Notes: generated from the letters alone by a model not told the origin. 48,377 bases of DNA from JBCCFW01 sp039029535 (GCA_039029535.1 JBCCFW010000038.1:1-48377); one strand, 5' to 3'; positions 26,501 to 35,216 are shown, counted from the first letter of the stretch. Program-made: numbers and translations.

Positions 26501-26766
26501 GTGTCCCAGCCGAAGCGACGCTCGACGCGGTAGCCGCGCATGGCCCAGTAGCGCGGGACGATGTCCTTCAGGGTCGAGGCGACGAAGTGGCCGTAGTGGG
26601 GCAGGCCAGTCGCGAAGGGCGGACCGTCGTAGAAGGAGTACGCCTTCGACTCGGGTCGCTGCTCGACCGAGCGCTCGAAGACCCGCCGTTCCTTCCAAAT
26701 CGACAGGACTTCTCGCTCGAGAGCGGGAAAGTCGACGTTGGAGGTGACGGGCTTGAAGGTGGACAT
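23587..26766 (-). CDS. ileS: Isoleucyl-tRNA synthetase, eukaryotic-like type
   Basis: A 1,059-residue class I aminoacyl-tRNA synthetase that charges tRNA-Ile. The HIGH motif appears as PHYGHFVAS (about residue 56) and KMSKS near residue 601. The editing domain includes LLIWTTTPWTLPSNLGVAVG. The catalytic core has ESGSMPYGQSHYP and DQTRGWFYSL, and the anticodon domain contains WYIRRSRRRFWRS. Length and these signatures fit the IleS2 (eukaryotic-like) branch, which in several bacteria confers natural resistance to mupirocin. Whether it is the only ileS in the genome cannot be seen. No T-box leader was found upstream. Confidence 0.96.
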   Translation of the reverse strand: MSTFKPVTSNVDFPALEREVLSIWKERRVFERSVEQRPESKAYSFYDGPPFATGLPHYGHFVASTLKDIVPRYWAMRGYRVERRFGWDTHGLPIEMEIEKKLGLSGPTSIREHGIAEFNEECRRNVLRYTEEWRVAIERLGRWVDFDDDYKTMDPSFMESVWWVFKRLWDEGLVYQGLKVVPYSWRLSTALSNFEANLDYRDVQDPALTVALKLDDDEHDASLLIWTTTPWTLPSNLGVAVGPEVEYVKARAESDGPVYVVAAARREAVLGEGSEVVASLTGQELLGRGYQPLFPYFERFKELPAGEGGAFRVLPSDEVSTEEGTGLVHMAPAFGEVDFAVCQAAGLEVVDPVDAEGRFTEEVSDFAGQNVKEADKAIIKMLKDRGAVFHHGTIVHSYPYCWRSGTPLIYKTVPSWFVKVTSFRSRMVELNETIHWVPEAVGSKRFGNWLADGPDWNISRDRFWGTPLPVWECDSCDERECFGSIADLEERSGEKIDDLHPHLIDGTTFPCANCGGDARRVAPVFDCWFESGSMPYGQSHYPFENKEDFEARFPAEYIAEGLDQTRGWFYSLLVLSTALFDRVPFKNCVVNGMVLAEDGSKMSKSKKNYPDPMIVLDDLGADALRAFLINSPIVRAEPLRFSEAGVKDVVRTVLLPLRNAWSFFVQYANVDGWHPEKGLDGQPTPAVADRPEIDRWILSVLQSLVREVNEQMEGYYLYKVVPPMVGFIDHLTNWYIRRSRRRFWRSAEGDALADKAAAYATLYEVLVTFGKVMAPVLPFVTDALYQNLVVEPGCQDDELDSVHLCDYPQADESRIDHQLEKEVALTRQVVGMGRALRKSHELKVRQPLARVVIVHHDAEALAIVERHAEQLVEELNVKEVITKSDDDDLCTLSFKANFRRLGPRFGKQMKAIAQVVTGLDAEQFATLRDGGTVPVDGGEIELDDVLVERAPRGGVVIEAEGPLTVALDTQLDDALRMEGTCREVVSRLQRLRKDGGLEITDRVAVVLGSSDEALRTAMKTHREYIADEVLATSLEIGESASGESLDIDGRPLEVELKKA

Positions 26767-26973
26767 GGGACTGCAGGCTCCGAAGCCGGCGCACCACGCG
26801 CCGGGGGAGAGAGCCTACCGCAAGCCCGGAGGGCCGGCTCGGGTGTCGACTCCCCTCGCCCGAGCAGCGGCCGCAAGCCGTCCGCACTCCAAGCCCGCGG
26901 GGCCGGAGAGCGGGTAACCTGGGCTCCAATCGGGTGCGGAGAGGGCTGCACCCCCGGCGAGGGAGCCACGGAC

Positions 26974-27426
26974 ATGAAGCACGAGATCCTGGGAGAGATC
27001 CGCCGCGACGACGAGGACGGGGAGGCGAGCGTCACCTACCAGGGGCGCACGCTCCGAGTCCGCATCATCACGGACGACGTTCCCCACGAGGAGACGGTGG
27101 AGCTGGCCACCGCGCTCGTGAAGAAGCTGGCTGAGATCGACACCGCAGCCAAGACGATCGCGGCCAGGGACCTCACCGACACCTACAACGACGGGTGGAA
27201 CGAGTACGACGAGGCCCAGGAGGACGGGAGCTTCAAGACCATCCAGAATCCCGAGCTGACCCCAGAGGACTTCGCCGCCAAGCTGACGTTGAGGGACGTC
27301 AACGTGACGGGCACCTTCTTCGAGCTGTTCTACGACGACGAAGGGATGTTTTGGGGCCACAGCGTGATCGTGACCTCGATGGACGGAGTCGCGTTCACCG
27401 ACACGTACGCCGAGCTCTTCGGCTGA
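26974..27426 (+). CDS. DUF2262 domain protein
   Basis: A 150-residue cytoplasmic protein. GAGGGAG precedes the ATG. The pattern fits DUF2262: beta strands (VTYQGRTLRVRIITDD), a long helix (TVELATALVKKLAEID), then a DLTDTYNDGWNEYDEAQ segment, LTPEDFAAKL and a C-terminal GHSVIVTSMDGVAFTDTYAELFG. Function of the family is unknown. Related single-domain proteins are found among immunity-like genes, but nothing nearby supports that here. It is divergent from ileS and convergent with pilT. Confidence 0.8.
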   Translation: MKHEILGEIRRDDEDGEASVTYQGRTLRVRIITDDVPHEETVELATALVKKLAEIDTAAKTIAARDLTDTYNDGWNEYDEAQEDGSFKTIQNPELTPEDFAAKLTLRDVNVTGTFFELFYDDEGMFWGHSVIVTSMDGVAFTDTYAELFG

Positions 27427-27460
27427 GGCCGTGCCGACGGTCCGGACGACTTCCTCAGCC
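27421..27460. terminator. Inverted repeat spanning two convergent stop codons
   Basis: GGCTGAGG (27421-27428) and CCTCAGCC (27453-27460) are perfect inverted arms 24 bases apart, and each contains the final Gly-stop of one of the two convergent genes. It could act as a bidirectional terminator. The symmetry partly follows from both proteins ending in Gly-stop. Confidence 0.4.
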
Positions 27461-28591
27461 GCCCGTCGACTCCGGCTTCGCCAGTCCCACCTTCTCGGCC
27501 ACGTCGACCTTGTCGATGGCCTTGTCGAGGGCGGCCTCGGCCGTGATGGTCCCCTCCTCGAAGAGCCGGATGAGCGACTGGTCCATGGTCGTCATCCCTC
27601 GCTTCACTCCGGTCTGGATGAGCGAGCTGAGCTGGCTGATCTTCCCCTCGCGGATGAGGTTGGTCGCCTGGGGCGAGCCGAAGAGGATCTCGAGCGCTGC
27701 CACGCGCCCGCCACCGACCTTGGGCAGGAGCTGCTGGGCGAGGATGCCGCGGGTGGTCTCGCCCAGGACCTGACGGATGGACTCCTGCTCGCCGGACGGG
27801 AAGACGTTCACGATGCGATCGATGGTCTTGGCCGCGCTGTTGGTGTGCAGGGTCCCGAACACCAACATGCCCTTCTCAGCCGCCTCGAGCGCCATCTGGA
27901 TGGTCTCGAGGTCGCGCATCTCGCCCACGAGGAGGATGTCGGGATCCTCGCGGTTGGCCACGCGCAGGGCGTCGGCAAAGCTGCGCGCATGCGCTCCCAC
28001 CTCACGCTGGTGGACCACGCACTCCTTGTTGGGGTGCACGAACTCGATCGGATCCTCGATGGTGATGACGTGGAGCTTCCGGGTCCGATTGATGAGATCG
28101 ATGATGGCCGCCAGGGTCGTCGACTTGCCCGAGCCGGTGGGCCCCGTGACGAGCACGAGCCCGCTCTCGAGCCGCGCGAAGCGACCGACCTGCTGCGGCA
28201 AGCCGAGCTGCTCGACCGACAGGATCTCGGTGGGGATGACCCGGAAGACCGCCCCGGAGCCGCGCTCCTGCTCGAAGAGGTTCACGCGGAAGCGGCTGTC
28301 CTCACCGAGCTGATAGGCGTAGTCGACGTCGCCGTTCTCCTCGAAGTCGGCCCAGAGCGCCGCCGGCGTGATCGGTCGGATGAGCCCGTCGAAGTCGACC
28401 TGCGAGAGCGTCCGATAGCGGATGGCGTCCATCTCTCCGGAGAGACGAAACATGGGCGGCCGCCCCACCGACAGGTGGAGATCCGAGGCCCCCCGCTCGA
28501 GCATGAGCTGGAGGAAGCGATCGATGCGTCGGGTGTCGAGCGAGGGCCCCCCGGGCCCCGCGATCGCTGGCTCGGTCGCAGTGGTGCTCAT
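27455..28591 (-). CDS. pilT: Type IV pilus retraction ATPase PilT
   Basis: A 378-residue secretion-superfamily ATPase of the PilT class. The N-terminal PAS-like domain begins after LMLERGASDLHLSVGRPP. Walker A is GPTGSGKST (about residue 150), the Asp box is TIEDPIEFVH, Walker B is DILLVGEMRD and the His box is LVFGTLHTNSA. The C-terminal REGKISQLSSLIQTG corresponds to the PilT signature helix. PilT hexamers depolymerise type IV pili to power twitching and DNA uptake. GGAGATC precedes the ATG. It starts 13 bases after the HEAT-PilT gene, so the two motors are co-expressed. Confidence 0.95.
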   Translation of the reverse strand: MSTTATEPAIAGPGGPSLDTRRIDRFLQLMLERGASDLHLSVGRPPMFRLSGEMDAIRYRTLSQVDFDGLIRPITPAALWADFEENGDVDYAYQLGEDSRFRVNLFEQERGSGAVFRVIPTEILSVEQLGLPQQVGRFARLESGLVLVTGPTGSGKSTTLAAIIDLINRTRKLHVITIEDPIEFVHPNKECVVHQREVGAHARSFADALRVANREDPDILLVGEMRDLETIQMALEAAEKGMLVFGTLHTNSAAKTIDRIVNVFPSGEQESIRQVLGETTRGILAQQLLPKVGGGRVAALEILFGSPQATNLIREGKISQLSSLIQTGVKRGMTTMDQSLIRLFEEGTITAEAALDKAIDKVDVAEKVGLAKPESTGG

Positions 28592-28604
28592 GACGATCTC
28601 CTGG

Positions 28605-31106
28605 TCAATCGAGGAGCTCTTCGAGGAACTTCTCCGAGACGTAGGGCGCGAAGGCCTCGCGGTTCTGCGCCCTCATGTAGGCGTCCTCGGCGCTGACCAC
28701 CCCCGTGCGGAGCAGCTCGAGGAGCGCGTCGTCGAAGCTGCACAAGCCCGCCGCCCGTCCGATCTGCATGAGCGACGGGATCTGGAAGGTCTTGCCATCG
28801 CGGATGGCGTTGGCGATGGGGCCGGTCGACCAGAGCAGCTCGAAGCAAGCGGTCCTCCCCTTCCCGTCGGCCCGAGGAACCAGACCCTGCGCGACGATGA
28901 GCTTGAGCGCGCCGGCGAAGCTCTCCCGGACCTGCCCCTGCTCGTCGACGGGGAACGAGGCGATGATGCGGTCGACGGCGGCATGGGCCGTGGTCGCGTT
29001 GAGCGTGGTCAAGACCACGTGACCCGTCTCGGCCGCCGTGAGCGCGAGCGAGATGGTGTCGGGGTCGCGCATCTCGCCGATGACGATGACGTCAGGGTCC
29101 TCGCGCAACGCAGCGCGCAGGGCGTCGCCGTAGGTTTTCGAGTGCTTCCCGATCTCGCGCTGGTTGACCAGGCTGCTCTTGAACGGGTGCACGAACTCGA
29201 CCGGGTCCTCCATGGTGAGGACGTGCGCTCGTCGTGTTTCGTTGACGAGGTTGACCAGGGCCGCCAGCGTCGTCGACTTCCCGCAGCCGGCCGGGCCGGT
29301 GACGATGATGATCCCCTGGTGGATGATCGCGATGTCGGCGACGCGAGACGGCAGGCCGAGCTCGTGGATGGTGGGAGGCTTCTCGGGGATGACCCGGAAG
29401 ACGGCGTTGAGGCCCTTGCGATCGCGGAACAGGCTCGCCCGGTAGCGACCGTCGTTGTCCACGTAGAAGCAGGCATCGAGCTGATGATGCTCGGCGAGCT
29501 GACGGGCTTGCTCCGTGGTCAACAGCGGACGCAGGAGCTGCTCGACCTGCTCCTCCTGAAGCGGATCGCCCTGCAACGCGACCAGGCCGCCGTCGCGGCG
29601 GAGCAGGGGCGTGCTGTCGACGGACACGTGGAGGTCGGATGCACCCTCCCGACGCGCCATCGCCAGCAGGCGATGGATGGCCGGCACGTCGTTCGACATG
29701 GTGCCGGTGTTCATCACCCGACGCAGGCCCTCCTCGTCGAGCGCGTCGGAGCGCTCCCGCGACAGCTCCGTGACCAGCTCGAAGGCCCGGGCGCGCACCC
29801 ACTTGATCGGGTCGCTCTCGGCGACGCGCGTGAGAACGGGCGTCACCCGCGGATCCTTCGAGGCGGCGAGACCGGTCATCGCCTCGATGCGGATCTCCGG
29901 TCGCGAGTCCTCGGTGAGACCGGAGAGGGCCTTGAGCGCGTCCTCCCCACCGATGCGACCGAGGGCCTCGACCGCGGCCCAGCGCAGCTCGTCGCGGGAG
30001 AGCGCCTGCACGAGCGCGGGCACCGAGCCGGCCGCGGGCTGCCCGAGACGACCGAGGAGGTCGGCGGCGTTGATGGCCAGCCACCAGTCCTCGTCGGCGA
30101 GCAGGCGCGTGACCGCCGGAGCGATCCGCGGATCCTCGAAGTTCGACAGCAGCCCGAGCGCCGCTCCCCGCACGTCCCGGTCGGGGTCGGCGAGCAGGGC
30201 GACGACGGGCTCGATGACCTCGTCGCCGAACTCCCGAAGACTCTCGAGCGCGCGGTCACGCACCCAACCCGCGAGCTGCTGACTGGCGGTGATGAAGCGC
30301 TTGACGACCTCGACGCGCTCCGGCATCGCGAGGAGGATGCGCAGCGCAGCGCCACGCAGGCCGTTGTTCCCCGAGCTGAGCAGCTCGAGCACGGGCTCGA
30401 CCGCCGCCAGTCCCACGCGAGCGGCGAGCGTCTCGAGTGCCTCGATGAGCACGAGCTGCGTGCCGTAAGGCTCGTCACCGATGCGAGCCACGATGAGCCT
30501 GAGATGACGATCCTCGACGAACTTGACCAGCGTCCTCCAGGCCGCCAGGCGGATCCGCTCGTCACCGTCATCCAGCAGCTTCTCGAAGAACGACAGGTGC
30601 TGGGCCGTGGCCACGTCCGCGAAGCGGCTCACCGCCTTGAGCCGGTGGTCGGCGCCACCGGTCTCGATGAGCTGCGTGAGGTGCGGGACGGTCTCGGGCG
30701 AGAGCGGCAGGTCGAGGAGGGCGTCGGCCGCCAGCGAGCGCTGCTCCGGCTTCGCCTCGGTGACCAGCGCACCGAGCTGAGCCGCCAGCGTGTCACCCGG
30801 CAAGCGAACGCTCGCGAGCTGGGCGAGGGCGGCCCGGCGGGCAGCCTCGGGTCGTCCCTTCAGGAGACCGACGAGGATCGGGACGGTCTCGGGCTCTTTC
30901 GTTCTCTCGACGAAGCGAGCCACGGCCCGCCGGAGCTCACCCTCCGTCGAGAAGAGAAACGGCAGCACGTCGACGAGCCGCAGCTCGCTCGAATGAGCCA
31001 GCGACTCGTAGACCAGCTCCTTCTCCTCCGCCGAGGAGAAGTCCTTGCGCTGGATCTTCTCGAGGAGGTCCTTCGAGCCCGACTTGAAGAGCGTTCCGAG
31101 CGCCAC
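28605..31106 (-). CDS. HEAT-repeat and PilT-type ATPase fusion
   Basis: An 833-residue protein from a GTG start. Residues about 15-465 are a HEAT solenoid with recurring D-x-x-V-R-x-x-A-x-x-x-L units (for example DRDVRGAALGLLSNF and RPEIRIEAMTGLAA). Residues about 485-833 are a complete PilT-like motor: ASDLHVSVDS opening, Walker A GPAGCGKST (about 604), TMEDPVEFVH, Walker B DVIVIGEMRD and the VVLTTLNATTA box, where PilT has His. The C-terminal signature is altered (AIRDGKTFQIPS). The solenoid may recruit a regulator or the pilus base to the motor. It lies directly upstream of canonical pilT and resembles a PilU-type accessory motor. Confidence 0.9.
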   Translation of the reverse strand: MALGTLFKSGSKDLLEKIQRKDFSSAEEKELVYESLAHSSELRLVDVLPFLFSTEGELRRAVARFVERTKEPETVPILVGLLKGRPEAARRAALAQLASVRLPGDTLAAQLGALVTEAKPEQRSLAADALLDLPLSPETVPHLTQLIETGGADHRLKAVSRFADVATAQHLSFFEKLLDDGDERIRLAAWRTLVKFVEDRHLRLIVARIGDEPYGTQLVLIEALETLAARVGLAAVEPVLELLSSGNNGLRGAALRILLAMPERVEVVKRFITASQQLAGWVRDRALESLREFGDEVIEPVVALLADPDRDVRGAALGLLSNFEDPRIAPAVTRLLADEDWWLAINAADLLGRLGQPAAGSVPALVQALSRDELRWAAVEALGRIGGEDALKALSGLTEDSRPEIRIEAMTGLAASKDPRVTPVLTRVAESDPIKWVRARAFELVTELSRERSDALDEEGLRRVMNTGTMSNDVPAIHRLLAMARREGASDLHVSVDSTPLLRRDGGLVALQGDPLQEEQVEQLLRPLLTTEQARQLAEHHQLDACFYVDNDGRYRASLFRDRKGLNAVFRVIPEKPPTIHELGLPSRVADIAIIHQGIIIVTGPAGCGKSTTLAALVNLVNETRRAHVLTMEDPVEFVHPFKSSLVNQREIGKHSKTYGDALRAALREDPDVIVIGEMRDPDTISLALTAAETGHVVLTTLNATTAHAAVDRIIASFPVDEQGQVRESFAGALKLIVAQGLVPRADGKGRTACFELLWSTGPIANAIRDGKTFQIPSLMQIGRAAGLCSFDDALLELLRTGVVSAEDAYMRAQNREAFAPYVSEKFLEELLD

Positions 31107-31213
31107 GACCGATCCCGCGGGAGGGCGGATCTACCGGCGACCGATTGCCGTGGCGGCCGGGCCCTGCCCCCCCTCCGACTTCGGCACGCGACGGGGACGA
31201 CTTGAAGGCTGCG

Positions 31214-32305
31214 CTACGAGACGGAGAGCGTGAGCTGACGGCAAGCGTGGCGCCCCGGCCCGTCGAAGCAGAGCTCGAAGCCGGGGAGATCCTCGAGCCA
31301 GCGCGCTTCGAGGCGGCCCTCGCTCCGGGTGGAGAGGGCGTAGAGCGAGAGCTCCGACAGCATCGACGTGAGCTCGACGAGGTCGTGGGAGGCGTCGGGC
31401 CCCAACGGTCGCTCGACGTCGGGTGCGTCCCAGGTCACGCCACCGACCAGGCGGAGATGGTGAGACGCCAGGGTCTCGCTCCGCTCCATGAGCTGTCCCA
31501 GCGAACGCGGTCGCTCCGTGGACAGGTTCATCGACTCGAGCGCCGTGAGCATGGAGATGATCGACTCGGAGGTTCGCTCGAGCTCGGTGAGACGGTCGCG
31601 GAGGTCGCCGATGAGCACGCCGGGCGGCGGGAGCGCGGTCTCGGCTCGCGACGAGCCCTGAACGACGGAGTCGTCCATCCAGGGAGCGAGCTCGTGAGCG
31701 GTCACTCGACACTCGGCCATGCCGCAGCGCAGCACGGTCATCTCGTCGCGGAGCTGGGCGAACGCCGGCCGCAAGGCGCGGACCTTCGGCTCCGATTCCG
31801 GCTCCTCGTTCCGCAGCTCACGCAGCCGGTCGCTCGCCCGCTCACCGAGGCTCTCGAGCACCGCGCGGTCGTCGTCGGTGAAGCTGCGGGGCTCGAGGTC
31901 GATGACGCACAACGAGCCGAGGACCACGTCGCCGAGTCGGAGCGGAACGCCGAGATACGCGCGAACGCCCCAGTCCTCCACCAGCTCCTGCGGTAGGCGG
32001 GGATCCTCCGCAGCGTCCGGCACCGACAGGGTGAGGTCGTCGGCCACCACGAATTGACAGAACGAGCAGTCACGCGCCGTCGACCGGGTGACCGCGAGAT
32101 CGTCCGGCAGGCCGTAGTGAGCCCGGAAGAACTGCGTGCGGTGCAGGACGAGGCTGACCAGCCCGATGGGTGCGCCGATGCGCTGGGCCGCCGTGGCGAC
32201 GATGGCTTGAAGCTCATCGTCCAGTGCTCTGTCGAGCAGGCGTCCGGTCGGAAAGACACCGAGGCGTCTCACGTCCGAACCGAGGGCGTCGATTCTTCTA
32301 CTCAT
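31214..32305 (-). CDS. GAF-domain sensor protein
   Basis: A 363-residue cytoplasmic protein if started at ATG 32305 (an upstream ATG at 32362 is possible). Residues about 25-165 are a GAF domain: LVSLVLHRTQFFRAHYGLP, a DCSFCQFVV segment, VRAYLGVPLR and LGSLCVID, the arrangement seen in GAF domains preceding kinases or cyclases. The C-terminal 190 residues are helical (DLRDRLTELERTSESI, SLGQLMERSETLASHHLRL) and resemble a dimerisation module but lack a catalytic ATPase domain or GGDEF motif. It may sense a ligand or redox state and act by protein contact. The Cys pair DCSFC is a possible redox site. Confidence 0.78.
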   Translation of the reverse strand: MSRRIDALGSDVRRLGVFPTGRLLDRALDDELQAIVATAAQRIGAPIGLVSLVLHRTQFFRAHYGLPDDLAVTRSTARDCSFCQFVVADDLTLSVPDAAEDPRLPQELVEDWGVRAYLGVPLRLGDVVLGSLCVIDLEPRSFTDDDRAVLESLGERASDRLRELRNEEPESEPKVRALRPAFAQLRDEMTVLRCGMAECRVTAHELAPWMDDSVVQGSSRAETALPPPGVLIGDLRDRLTELERTSESIISMLTALESMNLSTERPRSLGQLMERSETLASHHLRLVGGVTWDAPDVERPLGPDASHDLVELTSMLSELSLYALSTRSEGRLEARWLEDLPGFELCFDGPGRHACRQLTLSVS

Positions 32306-32434
32306 GGACTGATGACCGCTCCTGGTCCCTGAGCGCTCTCCCCCAAGAGAGGCGGCCATCATGTCCCAGGCCGGACGAGCAGAACACGCGCCCCCCCCGC
32401 GCCGGTCAGCATCGTGAGAGGGGACGGGAACGAC

Positions 32435-34321
32435 TCAGCGGCGCTTCATCAGGAGCAAGCGGCCGTAATGACGCGTCGTGAAGGTGCGTTCCTCCCGAAA
32501 CTTCTCGCGGAAGTACGCGCGAATCGTCGCGTCACCGTCGATGCCCTGGCCGGGTCGAACCAGCACCCATGCGAGCCGACCTTCGCCGGACCGCAGACGT
32601 GCCTCCTCGAAGCGACGCACGGTCTCCTCGGGACCGGGCAGCTCCGCCTTGAAGCGCATCATGTTGGTGTCGAGCCAATGATCCGCCAGCGGCACGCCCG
32701 AGTGCAGCGACACCAGCGGTGCCGACACCGAGTCGCCCACGAGGGCCTCCCCCGGCCGCGCTCGCTCGCGCAAGTAGTCCGCGATCACCTCGGCCTCGAC
32801 GAAGATCCGGCTCTCGTGCCACAGGTAGTAGCTCACCTGCGAGTGACGCTCACCGACCAGGCGGTCCGGCTTGAACAGCCAGGACTTCGCCATCGAGTCG
32901 AGTGAGGCCGGCAAGGGCGACTCGGGAGACCGGTAGGTCTGCGTCTTGCCGACGTTGCGCTCGTAGTAACCGAGCTTCTTCTCCTGCTCGGTGGACCGCC
33001 ACCAACCCCAGCCCACGAGCAGGAGTGCGACGAGACCCGCGATGAGCGCGTCGCGTCGGCGCTTCGAATCGCTGGCGATCGCTCCGCGGGCCAGCAGGCG
33101 CAGGGCCGACGCGACGTAGAGACCTCCGGCGATCGCCGCCGCCGGGAAGAGGAGCTGAAAGTAGAAGTGGAAGACGCGGTCGCGAGTCGACAGGAAGAAG
33201 ACGTAGCCACCCCAGAAGGGCATGAGCCAGAGCGCGACTGCGAGCCCCGGTCGGAGCAGGGGCGAGAGCAGGGAGGCGAGCTTCGGTGTCGTGCGCTGAC
33301 CGATCTCGTGCCAGGCCCGCGGCAGGGCCATGAGCCCGAGGTAGACCGGGTAGTAGAAGAGCACGAAGCCGTGGAAGAGGATGTTGGGCATGGCCTTGTC
33401 GAGGTTCGGCCCCATGCCCTTGGGCATCCGGAAGTGATAGCGGTACACCCCGTCCCAGTAGAGGTTTCCGTACAGCAGGCCGTGCCCGACGTTGACGACG
33501 AGGATGATCGCGAACGCTGCGATGCCCAGGCGGAGGGCGGCCCGTCGATCGGAGAGACCCAGCAACACGATGAGCATGAGCACGGCCGGCAGGATGTAGA
33601 CACCCGTGCAGGTTCCGATGCCCAGGAGGATCCCGGCGAGAATGGGTCGACCGCAGGTGACGGCGAGGAAGCCGCCGGCCATCCAGGCCACGGACATGTT
33701 CACGCCGGTCCAGTGCGACGAGGCACGCAGGACGTCGTGGTTGAAGAGGTAGAGCCAGCCGGCAGTGACCGCCGCGACCAGGCCCCCGGCCCGGCGTGCG
33801 GTCCAGAAGACCAGCGCCCCGGTGATCCCCGCCGCCAGGGCGCTGAGGACCTTGAGCTTCAGCAGCGAGAACCCGCCGGTGAAGAGCGTGAAGAGGTAGC
33901 CGGCAAGGAGATGACCGGGCGGGTGGGCGAAGAAGAAGTCACGGTAGGGCCAGGTGCCCTCGTGCATGAGCGCCACGCCGTGGAAGTAGATGTTCTCGTC
34001 GGTGAAGGAGGGATTGAGACCGTAGCTCTTGAGGATGGCGAAGCCGAGCAGCAGCGGCAGGAGGAGCAGCACGGCGACGAGGCGCTCCCGAGTGGTGAGC
34101 CGACCCACGGGATCGACGAGCAGGGCCGTCACCCAGGGCTCGGCGGGGTCGCCGGCAAAGCGGGCAAGCCAGCCGCGGATGCCCTTCGGGCCGGCCGAGG
34201 CGCGGTCGGGCTCGCTGGCCGGCCGAGGCTCCACCTCCTCGGAGAGACCGGTCACGACGGTCCCCTCGGGAGCCGGGGCCGGCGAGCTCGCGCTCTTGGT
34301 CTTCTTCCGCTTCTTCGCCAT
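32435..34321 (-). CDS. GT39/GT-C type membrane glycosyltransferase
   Basis: A 628-residue protein. The frame is open far upstream, but that part is antisense to the GT2 gene, so I start at ATG 34321 (MAKKRKKTKSA). A basic Pro/Ala-rich cytoplasmic tail of about 80 residues precedes some 10-12 transmembrane helices. The first periplasmic loop holds the acidic pair typical of GT-C enzymes (FTDENIYFHG) and YRDFFFAHPPG. GT-C enzymes use polyprenyl-phosphate sugars to glycosylate lipids or proteins outside the membrane. The C-terminal 150 residues are periplasmic (ADYLRERARPGEALVGDSV). It is divergent from a GT2 gene that could make its lipid-linked sugar. Confidence 0.85.
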   Translation of the reverse strand: MAKKRKKTKSASSPAPAPEGTVVTGLSEEVEPRPASEPDRASAGPKGIRGWLARFAGDPAEPWVTALLVDPVGRLTTRERLVAVLLLLPLLLGFAILKSYGLNPSFTDENIYFHGVALMHEGTWPYRDFFFAHPPGHLLAGYLFTLFTGGFSLLKLKVLSALAAGITGALVFWTARRAGGLVAAVTAGWLYLFNHDVLRASSHWTGVNMSVAWMAGGFLAVTCGRPILAGILLGIGTCTGVYILPAVLMLIVLLGLSDRRAALRLGIAAFAIILVVNVGHGLLYGNLYWDGVYRYHFRMPKGMGPNLDKAMPNILFHGFVLFYYPVYLGLMALPRAWHEIGQRTTPKLASLLSPLLRPGLAVALWLMPFWGGYVFFLSTRDRVFHFYFQLLFPAAAIAGGLYVASALRLLARGAIASDSKRRRDALIAGLVALLLVGWGWWRSTEQEKKLGYYERNVGKTQTYRSPESPLPASLDSMAKSWLFKPDRLVGERHSQVSYYLWHESRIFVEAEVIADYLRERARPGEALVGDSVSAPLVSLHSGVPLADHWLDTNMMRFKAELPGPEETVRRFEEARLRSGEGRLAWVLVRPGQGIDGDATIRAYFREKFREERTFTTRHYGRLLLMKRR

Positions 34322-34409
34322 GTCGGATGCTACCGCGGAACCTCGGCGAGACCGCCCCGCAGGACCGCGGTGCTCAAGTTCCTTCGCCACGCTCCGACAT
34401 GATGTCGTC

Positions 34410-35216
34410 ATGAGCACGGATGCCGACTCCCGAGTCTTCGTCGTCCTGCCCTCGAAGGACGAAGAGCCCAACCTGGCCCGACTGCTGCCCCGCATCGCGG
34501 ACACGGCCGAAGATCTCGCCTCCTTGCGGAGGATCGAGGTGGTCGTGGTCGACGACGGCAGCACCGACGGCAGCGCCGCGCTCCTCGACAGGCTCGATCG
34601 GGAGCTCCCGATCGACATCGAGGTCGTCACGCACGAGCGCAACCTCGGTCTCGGAGCCAGCCTTCGTGACGGGCTCCTCGCCGCCCTGAGGCGGGCCGAC
34701 GCCGACGACGTCGTCGTCACGATGGACGCGGACGACTCCCACCCGCCCCGGTTGATCCCCGACCTCCTGGCCCGGCTCGACGAGGGCTGCGACGTCGCGA
34801 TCGCCAGTCGCTTCGTGCCGGGCGCGGAGATTCACGGCGTGCCGTGGTTTCGACGGCTCACCGGTCGGGGCGCCTCGTGGCTCTTCGGCCTGCTGCTCCC
34901 GGTGGCGGGAGCCAGCGACTACACCTGCGGTTACCGGGCCTACCGGGCCGGCTTGCTCCAGCGCGCCTTCGATCGCCTCGGTGACGGTTTCATCCAGGAA
35001 CCGGGCTTCAGCTGCATGCTCGAGACCCTGTCCCAGCTCTCGGCTCTCGAGAAACCGCAGGTCGGGGAGGCCCCGCTGGTGCTGCGCTACGACCGGAAGG
35101 AAGGGCCCAGCAAGATGCGAGTCGCCGCCACCATCGCCGCGTCCCTGCGGCTGGCCTGGCGGCGTCGCATCCTGAGGGAAGGAGCGCTTGCCGAGGGGCT
35201 CGGTCCACCAGCATGA
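34410..35216 (+). CDS. Family 2 glycosyltransferase (dolichyl-phosphate mannose synthase-like)
   Basis: A 268-residue soluble GT2. The GT-A motifs are VFVVLPSKDEEPNLARLL (donor fold start), VVVVDDGSTDGSA and the metal-binding VTMDADDSHPP, then SRFVPGAEIHGVPWFRR and a TCGYRAYR acceptor loop. This order is typical of enzymes that transfer a sugar from a nucleotide donor to polyprenyl phosphate. There are no C-terminal membrane helices, only an amphipathic helix (IAASLRLAWRRRIL). It is divergent from the GT39-type gene, whose donor it may provide. I start at ATG 34410 (MSTDADSR), 88 bases from the divergent start. Confidence 0.88.
   Translation: MSTDADSRVFVVLPSKDEEPNLARLLPRIADTAEDLASLRRIEVVVVDDGSTDGSAALLDRLDRELPIDIEVVTHERNLGLGASLRDGLLAALRRADADDVVVTMDADDSHPPRLIPDLLARLDEGCDVAIASRFVPGAEIHGVPWFRRLTGRGASWLFGLLLPVAGASDYTCGYRAYRAGLLQRAFDRLGDGFIQEPGFSCMLETLSQLSALEKPQVGEAPLVLRYDRKEGPSKMRVAATIAASLRLAWRRRILREGALAEGLGPPA

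Noticed and set aside
26767..26973. Possible T-box riboswitch upstream of ileS
   Set aside because: No T-box sequence, antiterminator pair or specifier loop could be seen in the 207-base gap.
23704..27426. A very long open frame (about 1,240 codons) antisense to ileS
   Set aside because: It lies over a textbook IleS on the other strand, its sequence has no domain pattern, and only its last 150 codons form a real gene (DUF2262, from 26974). High GC leaves stop codons rare in such frames.
28422..31205. Long plus-strand open frame (about 927 codons) over the HEAT-PilT gene
   Set aside because: It shadows a clear coding frame and shows only skewed Arg/Ala/Gly composition.
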